This document shows positions 16,927-25,464 of a DNA stretch of 64,000 bases, piece after piece (within the stretch, counting starts at the first letter, position 1; each line of letters starts with the position of its first letter). The notes beneath the pieces were generated by a model. The model was not told where the DNA came from, ran no database searches, and saw nothing but the letters and a program-made list of their open reading frames with translations. A program made the translations under genes and the position numbers. The DNA is from Acidimicrobiaceae bacterium. GTDB taxonomy: Bacteria; Actinomycetota; Acidimicrobiia; Acidimicrobiales; RAAP-2. The DNA lies in NCBI GenBank assembly GCA_027314705.1, contig DAHVAJ010000026.1, positions 18,998 to 82,997 on the forward strand, written 5' to 3'.

Positions 16927-17364
16927 TCAGCGCACCTTGTCGACGGCGGCCGTGATCCGGGCCGGGAGGGCGGCCTCGAGCTTGGTCGCCCGGGCCTGGG
17001 TCAGGCGACCGGCGGACACGGCCTTGGCGATGCGGGCGTCGGCCGCGTCGGTGAGGGCGGTGACCACCGTCTGCGCGCTCACGTTGTGCTCGGTCGCCAC
17101 CTGGGCGATCGACTTGCCCGACCGGAGCTCGGTGACGAGTTGTCTGGGCGTGATCCCGATGGTCCGGGCGCTGAGGACGACAGCCGCCCGGCGCAGGGCC
17201 CGTCGGCGGTGGTCGCGGTCGGCCTTGGCCGTTCCGCTGGGTGCGTGGTGGCCGGCCGTGGACGGGGCGGCGGCCGTGGGTGCGGCCGCGTAGGCGGTGC
17301 CGCCGGCGACCAGGCCGCCGGTGACGACGCCGGCGATGACCAGGGGGGTGAGGTACTTCTTCAT
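16927..17364 (-). CDS. Secreted helical protein with 'ITPRQLVTELRSGKSIAQVA' type domain
   Basis: A 145-aa exported protein. A Sec signal peptide (MKKY, a hydrophobic stretch, then AYAAAP near residue 26) is followed by a low-complexity linker and two short helical repeats. The first carries GITPRQLVTELRSGKSIAQVA, with HNVSAQTVV after it; the second is a degenerate helical segment at the C-terminus. This domain recurs in secreted proteins of actinobacteria and Chloroflexota without an assigned function. ATG 17364 has a GAAGGAG site. The mature protein is rich in Ala, Arg and Lys and probably associates with the envelope or DNA outside the cell. Role unknown. Confidence 0.75.
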   Translation of the reverse strand: MKKYLTPLVIAGVVTGGLVAGGTAYAAAPTAAAPSTAGHHAPSGTAKADRDHRRRALRRAAVVLSARTIGITPRQLVTELRSGKSIAQVATEHNVSAQTVVTALTDAADARIAKAVSAGRLTQARATKLEAALPARITAAVDKVR

Positions 17365-17683
17365 GGGGGCTCCTTCTCGGACGGGTGCCGGTTGGTCCTG
17401 TGGGTCCATCGTGGCGGCCCGAGGTGAGCGGGACGTTCCCGAAGTGTGAGCGTTCTGTGAGGGTGCCGGGGGCACCCTCCGGCCGGGTCGCGCCCCTGCC
17501 GGCGGTGTGGCCCGACCGGCGCTCCCGCCGCCCGGGGCCGGCCCGCCGGGCGGGAAGGGGGCGTCCAGGAGCTGCGGAGGGGCCCCGAAACGTCCCCGGC
17601 CGCTACCGCTGCGCCTTCAGTTGGGGGTGACTGGAGCCGATCCCGAGAGGGACCATCATGCGCGCGCGCCCCGGAGTCCCTCG
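17365..17683. other. Divergent intergenic region with a ten-codon upstream reading frame
   Basis: About 320 bp between two divergent secreted-protein genes. Near its right end, an ATG at 17658 preceded by GAGAGGGACC opens a short frame (nine residues, then TGA at 17685-17687) that overlaps the GTG start at 17684 as GTGA. It may be a leader peptide coupling translation of the following gene, or the true start followed by a frameshift. No other gene is supported. Confidence 0.4.
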
Positions 17684-20182
17684 GTGAGCACCCGCCCGGC
17701 CTCCGGGCGGGCGCGGCGGCGACGTGCGCTCGCGCCCGTGCTGGTGTCGATGGTCCTGGTCGGAACGGCCGCCCTCGTGCCGGACCCGGGGCCTTCGGGC
17801 GTGGCCGCCGCCGCCCCAGTACCCGGGTGCACCGCACCGGCACCGCCCCCCGGTGTCCTCGGGGTCGTCCCCCAGCACGGCGCCGGTACAACGACGTGCG
17901 GGGCGACGCGGTCGTCGGGCCTGCGCCCGGCTGCCGTCGGGGCGGCCGGTGCCTACAACGGCGGTTCTCCCCCGCTCGTCTACCACGGCGGTCCGGTCGT
18001 GGGCACGGCTTCGACGCTCGGGGAGAACACCGTCCACCTCCTCTTGTGGACACCGCCGGGGTACGCCTTCCCGTCCGGGTACACGGCCGAGCTCTCGACC
18101 TATGTGGCCGACGTCGCGGCCGACAGCGGCCGGCCGACCAACGTCTACGCCACCGACACCCAGTACACCCAGGGCGCCTCCCACATCCACTACCTGGTCC
18201 ACGACGGCGGCAGCCTCACCGTCACCGACGCCTTCCCCACCTCGGGCACGTGCGCGCCGGACACGGCTCACGGGGAGGGATACACCGTCTGCCTGCCCGA
18301 CTCCGCCCTCCAGGCCGAGGTGGGCGCCGTGGTCAACGCCGACGGCCTGCCGAGTGGTCTGGGCCAGATCTACGTGGTCGTGCTGCCGCCGAAGGTCGAG
18401 ACCTGTTTCGGCCTGGCCGACGCGGCGGCCGGTGGTACCTGTTCCGACACCCGCTTCGGCGGGTTCTGCGCTTACCACAGTGGCACGTACACCCCCGGAG
18501 GGGAGCTCCTCTACGTCAATCTCACCTTTCCGACGGCGTACCTGTACTCGTGCCTCCCCGGCCAGGCGCCGAACGGCCTCCCCTCGGCCGACGCCGCCGT
18601 CGGCCTGCTCAGCCACGAGCAGAACGAGACGATCACCGACCCGCTCGGGAGCGCATGGAGCGACCCCTCCGGCAACGAGGACGGCGACGAGTGCGCCTGG
18701 ACCTTCGGCACCGCCCTGGGCGGGCCGTCCGGGGCAGAGTGGAACCAGGTCATCGACGGCCACAAGTACTGGATCCAACAGGAGTTCTCCAACGAGGACT
18801 ACGCCGCCAACGCCGCCGGCGGGTGCGTGAGCGGTGAGGAACTCCCGACGGCCGCCTTTGCCGTCTCGACGCCCACGCCACAGTCCGGTTCGCCCACCGC
18901 CTTCGACGGCTCTTCGTCGGTCGACCCCGACCAGGTCTACGGCATCACCGCGTGGTCGTGGTCCTTCGGCGACGGCACACCCGACGGGACCTGGGTGACC
19001 CCGACCCACGTCTTCGCCGCGCCCGGTACGTACACCGTCACCCTCACGGTCACCGACGTCGACGGTTGGACGGCCTCGGTCAGCCATCCAGTGACCGTCG
19101 TCGGCCCGCCCGCGGCGCCGGCGTTCACGGCCGCCTCGCCGCCGGGCTCGGCCACCGCCGGCGGCCCCTACGCCTACACCTTTGCGGCGATCGGCCACCC
19201 GGTGCCGACCTACGCGCTGGTCGGCGCCCCACCGTGGCTGGCGATCTCGCCGGCCACCGGCGCCGTCTCCGGCGTGCCCCCGGCCGGCACCGCGTCGTTC
19301 GCCTACACCGTGACGGCCACCAACGGCGTCTCCCCCGACGCCGTGGCCGGCCCCTTCGCGGTGGCCGTCTCGGCTCCGGCGGGTGCCCCGCCCCAACACG
19401 GCTACTGGCTGGTCGGCGCCGACGGCGGCATCTTCACCTTCGGCTCGGCCGCCTTCTACGGTTCGACCGGCGGTCTGCGCCTGCAGCGGCCGGTGGTCGG
19501 CATCACGCCCTCGGCCGACCGCCGGGGCTACTGGCTGGTGGCCTCGGACGGCGGCATCTTCGCCTTCGGCGACAGCGGCTTCTTCGGCTCCCTCCCCGGT
19601 CTTGGCTTCCGGCCCGCGGGCACCCCGGGCTCGGGCCCGGACCTGCAGGCCCCGGTGGTCGCGGTGGTCCCGTCGTTCGACGGCGGCGGGTACTTCATGG
19701 TGGCCTCGGACGGCGGGGTCTTCGCCTTCGGCGACGCCCGGTTCGCCGGCTCGTGCCCGTCCATCGGCGGGTGTTCGGGCCCGGCCGTGGCCGTCCTGCC
19801 CGACGCCACCGGCGACGGCTACTGGCTGGTGACCGCCACCGGCGGCGTGTACGCCTTCGGCGACGCCCCCGCCCTCGGGGCGCCGGGACCACGGGCGGCG
19901 CCGGTGACCTCGGCCGTGCGCACGCCGGACGGCGGTGGCTACTGGATCCTGTTCGCCGACGGCTCGGTGGCCGCCTTCGGCGACGCCGTCTCGCTCGGCT
20001 CCCCGTCCGGCACCCTGGGTGGCTCCGATCCGGCCACCGCTGTGTTCGCCACCTCCGACGGCAACGGCTACTGGGTGGCCACCGCCCTCGGCGGGGTACT
20101 CGGCTACGGCGATGCGCCGAACGACGGGGACATGGCCGGTGCCCGCCTCAACGCCCCGATCATCGCCGCGGTGGGCTGGTAG
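17684..20182 (+). CDS. Large secreted protein: peptidase-like region, PKD domain, GYWLV repeats
   Basis: An 832-aa exported protein. The N-terminal signal has an Arg-rich region, then LAPVLVSMVLVGTAAL. Residues about 100-380 form an enzyme-like domain with SHEQNETITDP, resembling the HExxE..TDP zinc-site motif of a secreted actinobacterial metallopeptidase-like family; whether it is active is not known. A PKD domain follows (about 390-480, DGSSSVDP to WSFGDG), then a putative Ig-like domain with PAFTAASPPG and ISPATGAVSG. Six C-terminal repeats of the type GYWLVxxDGGIFxFG occupy about residues 572-825. Such repeats are characteristic of Acidimicrobiia exoproteins and probably fold as a beta-propeller. 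The start GTG 17684 is the first in frame; see the overlapping ten-codon frame upstream. Confidence 0.82.
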   Translation: MSTRPASGRARRRRALAPVLVSMVLVGTAALVPDPGPSGVAAAAPVPGCTAPAPPPGVLGVVPQHGAGTTTCGATRSSGLRPAAVGAAGAYNGGSPPLVYHGGPVVGTASTLGENTVHLLLWTPPGYAFPSGYTAELSTYVADVAADSGRPTNVYATDTQYTQGASHIHYLVHDGGSLTVTDAFPTSGTCAPDTAHGEGYTVCLPDSALQAEVGAVVNADGLPSGLGQIYVVVLPPKVETCFGLADAAAGGTCSDTRFGGFCAYHSGTYTPGGELLYVNLTFPTAYLYSCLPGQAPNGLPSADAAVGLLSHEQNETITDPLGSAWSDPSGNEDGDECAWTFGTALGGPSGAEWNQVIDGHKYWIQQEFSNEDYAANAAGGCVSGEELPTAAFAVSTPTPQSGSPTAFDGSSSVDPDQVYGITAWSWSFGDGTPDGTWVTPTHVFAAPGTYTVTLTVTDVDGWTASVSHPVTVVGPPAAPAFTAASPPGSATAGGPYAYTFAAIGHPVPTYALVGAPPWLAISPATGAVSGVPPAGTASFAYTVTATNGVSPDAVAGPFAVAVSAPAGAPPQHGYWLVGADGGIFTFGSAAFYGSTGGLRLQRPVVGITPSADRRGYWLVASDGGIFAFGDSGFFGSLPGLGFRPAGTPGSGPDLQAPVVAVVPSFDGGGYFMVASDGGVFAFGDARFAGSCPSIGGCSGPAVAVLPDATGDGYWLVTATGGVYAFGDAPALGAPGPRAAPVTSAVRTPDGGGYWILFADGSVAAFGDAVSLGSPSGTLGGSDPATAVFATSDGNGYWVATALGGVLGYGDAPNDGDMAGARLNAPIIAAVGW
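19399..20118 (+). repeat. Six GYW-type propeller repeats (within the secreted protein)
   Basis: Six repeats begin with GYW or GYF and end with a Phe/Tyr-Gly pair: GYWLVGADGGIFTFG, GYWLVASDGGIFAFG, GYFMVASDGGVFAFG, GYWLVTATGGVYAFG, GYWILFADGSVAAFG and GYWVATALGGVLGYG. Units are about 120-160 bp and diverge at DNA level. Six blades is a plausible full propeller. Confidence 0.8.
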
Positions 20183-20188
20183 GCGGGG

Positions 20189-21400
20189 TCAGGGGCCGGG
20201 CCGATAGGTGAACCGGTCACCGGGCCAGTAGGTGTGCGGCGCGAACCGCACCGGCCGGGATGCCCCCGGGACGACCAGGGTCAGCACGCCGGCGAGGGGT
20301 CCCGCCGACCTCGCCACCGGGAAGACGGCCCGTCCCCCGGCTGCGGTGGCCAGGTACCCGTCGAGGCCGGCGACGGTGCCGTCGGGCAGTCCGGACACCG
20401 CGACGTCGTCGCCGCACACACTGGCATAGCGGGCGTAGGCCACCGAGTAGGCAGTGCCCCGTTCCTGTACTTCGAGGTAGGGCTGGAGCGGCGGGACGAT
20501 GCCCATGTGGAGCCCGGAGGCGTCGAGGAAGCGGGTGCCGTTGACCCAGACGGTCAGCCGGTTGTCGCCGTTGGTCTGGATGGACACCCGGAGGGGCCCC
20601 GGACCCCACGGCACGCGCTTGAGCACGTGCTCCACGGCGTGGCGCACGTGCCCGGTGGAGTAGCCGGCCTCGAGGGTACGGCGACCGTCGGCGTGGACGA
20701 TCTCGGAGACGAGCACGTAGTCGATGTCACCCGTGGTCACCGTGGTGCCGGTCTGGACGGCCATGACCAGTTCGCCGACGGCCCCGGCCGAAGCGGGCGG
20801 CACGTCCGGGGGCGAGACCGCGTCGAACTGGAAGGCGCACGAGTCGGGCACCACGCCGGTCGTCGTGAGGAACCACCCGCGGAAGTCCGGGGTCCCCCGG
20901 CGCACCCCGACATGGAGCAGGCCGCCCGAGGCCCGGGTCGTCCCGTTGACCGGCGTGGCACTGCCGTTGGCCTGCCAGCCCACGTAGGGGGGGAAGGACA
21001 GCGAGGTGCTGCCCTCGATCGTGCGCTCCGGGCCGCTCGGACGGGCGAAGGTGACGTCCCGGTAGTCGGGCAACGTGCCCGGCGCGGCCGGGTCGGCGCC
21101 GGTGGCGAGGGCGGACCAGTCCGACGCCAGCACGGCGCCGCCCGTCCCCCGGAGCGCGACCGCCGGGGCCGGCGGGCCCGAGGCGGCCACCGTGCTCCCG
21201 ACGAGGAGGACCCCGGCGGCCACGAGGGCGCCCACCGGGAACGCCGCCACCAGGCGTTGCCCCCACGACGACCGCCCGTGCCAGTCCCACTGCCCACCGG
21301 GCCGTTCGTGACGGGAGCGTACGTCGTCCAGGGGGTCCCACGACTCGTCGGGGACGTCCGTCCGGGGCCGTTCGGAGGAGCCGCGCTCAGAACGAGGCAT
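20189..21400 (-). CDS. Membrane-anchored exoprotein of the polysaccharide locus
   Basis: A 403-aa protein with a charged cytoplasmic N-terminus (residues 1-50), one transmembrane helix (about 53-72, VAAFPVGALVAAGVLLVG) and a large extracellular domain. The outer domain is beta-rich with aromatic and Gly-rich strands (PDFRGWFLTT, RVSIQTNGDNRLTVWVNG, LQPYLEVQERG), resembling concanavalin-A-like/laminin-G sandwiches that bind sugars; that assignment is tentative. ATG 21400 has a GAGGAGAG site and the gene overlaps its upstream neighbour by 14 nt, so it is last in the PelF-like operon. It may bind or anchor the polymer. It is convergent with the secreted GYW-repeat gene, 6 nt apart. Confidence 0.68.
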   Translation of the reverse strand: MPRSERGSSERPRTDVPDESWDPLDDVRSRHERPGGQWDWHGRSSWGQRLVAAFPVGALVAAGVLLVGSTVAASGPPAPAVALRGTGGAVLASDWSALATGADPAAPGTLPDYRDVTFARPSGPERTIEGSTSLSFPPYVGWQANGSATPVNGTTRASGGLLHVGVRRGTPDFRGWFLTTTGVVPDSCAFQFDAVSPPDVPPASAGAVGELVMAVQTGTTVTTGDIDYVLVSEIVHADGRRTLEAGYSTGHVRHAVEHVLKRVPWGPGPLRVSIQTNGDNRLTVWVNGTRFLDASGLHMGIVPPLQPYLEVQERGTAYSVAYARYASVCGDDVAVSGLPDGTVAGLDGYLATAAGGRAVFPVARSAGPLAGVLTLVVPGASRPVRFAPHTYWPGDRFTYRPGP

Positions 21401-23039
21401 AGAAGCTCTCCTCGCCGGCGGACAGGGCGTGGTGGGAGGCCACCCCGGCGACCGCCGAGTAGACGGCGCCACCGGCCACGAGGCCCCACGGGGCGAGGGC
21501 GAGGTCACCGCCCCGCACGACCAGGGCCGCGGTGACCACGGCCGCCACCGCCCCCGCCGCCACCCCGACGACGGGGGCCGTCGGACGGCCGAGGAAGAAG
21601 AGGTACTGGCTGCAGAGCATGCCCACCGGCACGAGGGCGAGCCCGGCGGCGGCCACGTCGAGGGCCGTGCGCCCGCCGACAGCGTGCACCGACGCCGTGA
21701 TCCCTCCGGGCAGGACGGCGAGGAGTAGGGCCGGCGCCGCCCAGGCCACGACGACCGACGCCGCGGCCACCACGGCCACGCTCGTCCACCACTCGGTCCG
21801 CAGCGTCCGCCGGGCGTCCCGCCACTGGTGCAGGCGCTGGCCGTCGAGCAGCGGCCGGAGGCGCCGGCCGAAGCGCTCGATGGAGGCGTGGACCAGACCG
21901 AGCAGGAGGACGAGCTCGAGCAGGGCGAGGTCCACCGGTCCCTCGACGGTCGGGGGGTAGACGAACTGGCGGATGCCGAAGAACCGGCCATAGGCGAATC
22001 CGGCCACCGTGGGCGGGGCCAGGATGAGGACGAAGTAGGCGAAGCCGTACAGGGCGTAGGGCAGCCCGTGCCAGAGGACGACCCGGAAGGCGGGTGGTTT
22101 CACCGTGGCCGGAGGGCCGCCGGGCACGGAGGCCGTCCCGGCGTGCAGGCTGAGGATGCTCACCGCCGTCACCACCATGGCCCCCGACCCGACGGCCAGC
22201 CCGAGGAGCTGGGCGTGACGGACGCCGGTGGCCGTCCCACCCAAGAGGCGGGCCCCGAGGAGGGTGACGCCGAGGGCGGCGGCGGTCGTGAGGGCGAGCG
22301 TGACGAAGCGGCGGAGCATGTAGAGCGGCGCCGCGCTGACCAGGAAGACGAAGATGCCCACGGCGAACTCGGCGAAGATCACCCCCATCCGGAGCCCGTA
22401 GACGGGCACGACGTAGGTCGCGTAGCCCACGGCCACCAGGAGCACGGTGGCGGCGGCGCCGTACCCGAGGACGCGGGAGGCCACCCACCGGACGAGGGGG
22501 TAGTTCCCCTGGAGGTAGTAGAAGGCGCCCTTGCGGGCCAGCAGCTGCGAGGTGGCACCGGCACAGGCCGCGGCCAGGAAGAAGGCCAGTGACACCACGG
22601 CCGAGACCTGGGGTGTGGCGCTGAGCGACGACCACAGGGCCACCCGTCCCACGAAGAGGACGAGGAGGGAGAGGATCCACGGCACGCCGTACCATGAGCC
22701 CGCCAGGTAGTCGTCGACGTAGGTCCGCCACGTGTTCCGGGGCGGTGGTGGCTCGACGGGTCGTGGCACCCAGTAGAGGTAGGCCAGGTCGAAGACGACC
22801 AGGGCCAGGTCGAAGACGGTGGCGAACCCGAGGGCCTCGGCCTGCGTCGTGGTGTATCCCATGGACTCGAGCGCCACCGCCACGTCGCGAAGATTGCGGG
22901 GCTCGGGGTTCCGGTCGAGCACCCGGCGGGCCTCCACGTGGAGGTCGTCGTAGACGGACGGTTCGTCACGCAGTTCGTCCAGTGTGTGCGGGACCCGGGT
23001 CTCGGCGTGGAGCCGTGGCACCTCAGCGACGGCCGGCAC
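21387..23039 (-). CDS. Polytopic membrane protein, possible PelG-like partner
   Basis: A 550-aa membrane protein. Residues 1-85 are soluble (TLDELRDEPSVYDDLHVEARRV region), then about ten to twelve hydrophobic helices. Helical groups such as PYALYGFAYFVLILAP and the position directly after a PelF-like glycosyltransferase recall PelG, the polymer flippase-like partner of PelF in Pel systems, but sequence resemblance by eye is weak. GTG 23039 overlaps the pelF stop by 17 nt; an alternative GTG starts at 23021 just after that stop. The soluble N-terminus is not part of classical PelG (about 450 aa), which may explain the extra length. Proposed role: membrane passage of the polysaccharide; inference. 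Confidence 0.6.
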   Translation of the reverse strand: MPAVAEVPRLHAETRVPHTLDELRDEPSVYDDLHVEARRVLDRNPEPRNLRDVAVALESMGYTTTQAEALGFATVFDLALVVFDLAYLYWVPRPVEPPPPRNTWRTYVDDYLAGSWYGVPWILSLLVLFVGRVALWSSLSATPQVSAVVSLAFFLAAACAGATSQLLARKGAFYYLQGNYPLVRWVASRVLGYGAAATVLLVAVGYATYVVPVYGLRMGVIFAEFAVGIFVFLVSAAPLYMLRRFVTLALTTAAALGVTLLGARLLGGTATGVRHAQLLGLAVGSGAMVVTAVSILSLHAGTASVPGGPPATVKPPAFRVVLWHGLPYALYGFAYFVLILAPPTVAGFAYGRFFGIRQFVYPPTVEGPVDLALLELVLLLGLVHASIERFGRRLRPLLDGQRLHQWRDARRTLRTEWWTSVAVVAAASVVVAWAAPALLLAVLPGGITASVHAVGGRTALDVAAAGLALVPVGMLCSQYLFFLGRPTAPVVGVAAGAVAAVVTAALVVRGGDLALAPWGLVAGGAVYSAVAGVASHHALSAGEESFYASF

Positions 23040-24576
23040 GGTGGCGCACCTCGTCGTAGAGCCCCCGGTAGCCGTCGAGGAAGGCATCGAGGGTGTAGGC
23101 GTCCAGCATGGCCTGGCGGGCGAGCTCCCCCTTGCCGGCCAGGCCGTTCCGATCGCCGGCCAGCTCGCAGATGGCCTCGGCCAGGTCGAGTGGCCGGCCC
23201 GGGGTGACCAGGCGGCCGTAGGGGGGCACGACCACCTCGGGGACGCCGCCGACCTCGGTGGCCACCATGGGACGACCGGCCATGAGTGCCTCGACGGCGG
23301 CGAAGGGGAAGCCCTCGGAGATGCTGGAGAGGACGGCGATGTCACCTTGGTCGAGGGCGCGACCGACGTCGTTGGTCGGACCGTGGAAGGTGGCCGACGA
23401 CCCGAGGCCCAGCTGCTCCGCCAGGGCGTAGCAGCTGCGCGCGTAGGCCGGGTCGCTCTCGGGGCCGTGGATGGACAGTCGTACCTCCGGGAGCCGGGTC
23501 CGCACGATGGCGAAGGCCCGGAGCAGGGTGTGGATGTCCTTCAGCCGCTCGAGCCGGGCCACGGCCACCAGGGTGAGGGGTCCGTCCCCCCCTCCGGCGG
23601 GCCGCCCCACGGGGAAGCGGGCCGGGTCGACGCCGTTCGGGATCGGGTGGATCCGCTCCTCGTCGACGCCGAGCCGCATCTCCCAGGTGGCATTGAACCG
23701 GGCCACCGGAGCCACGAGGTCGGCCCGGGAGTAGGCCATGGCCACCACGGCCGCGTAGAAGTTGGAGAGGAACACCCGGTACGGGCTGTTGGTGGCGTTC
23801 CGCCCCAGGGCGATCAGGCGCTCGCGGTAGTAGACGCCGTGCTCGGTGAGGAGGAAGGGGACGCCCCACCGCTCGCGCAGGACGACGGCGGGGATGGCGC
23901 AGAAGGCGGCGGCCGAGGCGTGGACGACGCCGGGCAGCTCGGTGGGATAGTCGAGCGGTCCGAGGTACCGGTAGACCGTGCGGGCCAGGTCGATGGCTTC
24001 GTAGGTGGTCAACTTCCGGTACAGCGGGTGCACGGCGAGGGTGTCGCGGAAGAGCCGCCAGGTCCTGGCGTCGCGCATGGCCAGCTTGAGGCTGTAGCGC
24101 TCGGCGTACGACGAGAGCGCGCAGAGGGCGGCGACCAGTTCGTCGGGTCCTCCCTCGCCGAGGGCCACCGATACCACGAGCCGTTCGTAGGCCGGGAGGA
24201 AGTCGGTGGCAAACCGTGGCCCCGGCCGGCGCAGCCGACGGGCGATCCACCCCGGACGGGGGTTGAACTCGGCGGCGTCCTCGGTGCCCCACAGCGGGAC
24301 CTGGACGAGGTGGGCCACGTTCGACGGGGGGTCGTACCGCAGGGGGGCGTTGGGATTGGCCACCACGGAGTAGACGACGAAGCGCTTCTCGGCCAGTCCC
24401 GTGACGAGTTGGTGGGCCCAGGTGCTGACGCCGCCGGTGACGAAGGGGTAGGTGCCCTCGGTGGTCAGGAGGACGTCCACGTCGGACACGGGTCGGCCGC
24501 CCCCGGCGTCGGAGGGCGTGGCGGTGGCGAGCGATGGTCGGCCGGTCGGGGGCGCCAGGTGGCAGGGGTCGCCCAT
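23023..24576 (-). CDS. pelF: PelF-like glycosyltransferase (DUF3492 + GT4)
   Basis: A 517-aa cytoplasmic glycosyltransferase. The N-terminal block TEGTYPFVTGGVSTWAHQL and the later PFLLTEHGVYYRER are diagnostic of PelF, the enzyme that polymerises UDP-activated amino sugars in Pel exopolysaccharide. The C-terminal GT-B half has IPNGVDPARFP, SISEGFPFAAVEALMAG (the E-x7-E nucleotide-sugar block) and TEVGGVPEVV. ATG 24576 starts 9 nt after the upstream stop; GTG 24489 would begin right at the conserved domain, so the first 29 residues are uncertain. It is followed by a polytopic membrane protein, as pelF is by pelG. PelA, PelD and PelE equivalents are not in the window. Confidence 0.82.
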   Translation of the reverse strand: MGDPCHLAPPTGRPSLATATPSDAGGGRPVSDVDVLLTTEGTYPFVTGGVSTWAHQLVTGLAEKRFVVYSVVANPNAPLRYDPPSNVAHLVQVPLWGTEDAAEFNPRPGWIARRLRRPGPRFATDFLPAYERLVVSVALGEGGPDELVAALCALSSYAERYSLKLAMRDARTWRLFRDTLAVHPLYRKLTTYEAIDLARTVYRYLGPLDYPTELPGVVHASAAAFCAIPAVVLRERWGVPFLLTEHGVYYRERLIALGRNATNSPYRVFLSNFYAAVVAMAYSRADLVAPVARFNATWEMRLGVDEERIHPIPNGVDPARFPVGRPAGGGDGPLTLVAVARLERLKDIHTLLRAFAIVRTRLPEVRLSIHGPESDPAYARSCYALAEQLGLGSSATFHGPTNDVGRALDQGDIAVLSSISEGFPFAAVEALMAGRPMVATEVGGVPEVVVPPYGRLVTPGRPLDLAEAICELAGDRNGLAGKGELARQAMLDAYTLDAFLDGYRGLYDEVRHRAGRR

Positions 24577-24584
24577 GGGACCGC

Positions 24585-25403
24585 TCAGGCCGCCGGGCGG
24601 CGGGGGAGGCGCTGGCGGAGGCGGCGGATCCACCCCTCGGTCGGGTCGGCGGGCCCGGCCCGCTTCCGGTCGCCGACATCGCCGGGCAGGACCGCCGGAG
24701 CGGCGCCGGCCGAGCCGGCTCGTGTCCCGTCGGCCGGGACGGTCGGACCAACCGGCGGGTGCGGGGCGGCCTCGTGCCGGAAGGGGATCTCGGTCGAACC
24801 GGCCACCAGATCGTCGTCGGCCCGCAGGACGGACTCGATGGCCTGGGCTCGCCGGAGCCCCTTGGTGGCGACGTGGAGGTTCTCGACACTGAGGAAACAC
24901 TTGGCCGCCATGACCGCTGCCTCGCGTATGAACGGCAGCGGGGTCCGGACGTCCTCTGACACCCGAAGGTACTCGCGGCCGGCCAGTCGCATCCAGTGGT
25001 CGGAGCCGTCGAGGTTGCCGGCGCTGCGGGCGGCCAGGGCGGCCTGGCGGTAGGCGATGGCGGCCCGTTGGGGGGCGGCGTCGAGGGCTCGGGCGGCCTC
25101 CTCCAGGAAGAGCGACTCGGCGCGGGTGAACTCCCCGGCGTGGAAGGCACTGATGGCCGCCTCGAACAGGGTGGTCTCGCCCGCTTCGAGCTCGAGCTCG
25201 ACGTCGACCTGACGGACCTCTTGATCGGCTTGATCGGCTTGATCGACCGCATCGGCACCGGAGAGGCGGTGGTCTCCGGGCGCGCCCCCGTCCTGGTGGT
25301 CGCCGGGTCGTTGCACGGCGCGCCGCTCGGGGGCGAGACGGGTACCGGTCGAGGTGGTGCGCACCCCCGGCCGGTCGCCGCCTCGCGTGGACTTGGCAGG
25401 CAT
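24585..25403 (-). CDS. TPR-like helical protein at the head of the Pel-like operon
   Basis: A 272-aa soluble protein. Residues 1-70 are polar and low-complexity, including an ADQADQ repeat; residues about 75-195 form helix-turn-helix pairs of tetratricopeptide character (LFEAAISAFHAGEFTRAESL, AAIAYRQAALAARSAGNLDG, AAVMAAKCFLSVENLHVATK). The C-terminus is Pro/Ala-rich with a final basic helix (RRLRQRLPRR). PelE and other Pel accessory proteins contain TPR regions, so a scaffolding role with PelF is plausible. ATG 25403 lacks a visible Shine-Dalgarno site and a GTG at about 25367 is possible. Its stop is 9 nt before pelF. Confidence 0.6.
   Translation of the reverse strand: MPAKSTRGGDRPGVRTTSTGTRLAPERRAVQRPGDHQDGGAPGDHRLSGADAVDQADQADQEVRQVDVELELEAGETTLFEAAISAFHAGEFTRAESLFLEEAARALDAAPQRAAIAYRQAALAARSAGNLDGSDHWMRLAGREYLRVSEDVRTPLPFIREAAVMAAKCFLSVENLHVATKGLRRAQAIESVLRADDDLVAGSTEIPFRHEAAPHPPVGPTVPADGTRAGSAGAAPAVLPGDVGDRKRAGPADPTEGWIRRLRQRLPRRPAA
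25220..25246. repeat. Three 9-bp tandem repeats
   Basis: CTTGATCGG is repeated twice, with a third copy ending in A instead of G. It encodes the ADQADQ stretch on the minus strand. It is a likely slippage-prone microsatellite in a disordered region; length changes would stay in frame. Confidence 0.7.
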
Positions 25404-25464
25404 ACAGGGGGGATCGACCGGTCCGGACCCCGGCTTGAGGGAAAGGAGACCTGGTCGGACGCCC

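Noticed and set aside
25220..25246. Tandem TTGATCGGC repeats as a regulatory iteron array
   Set aside because: Only three short copies, inside a coding region and in frame, encoding ADQADQ; simple slippage explains them.
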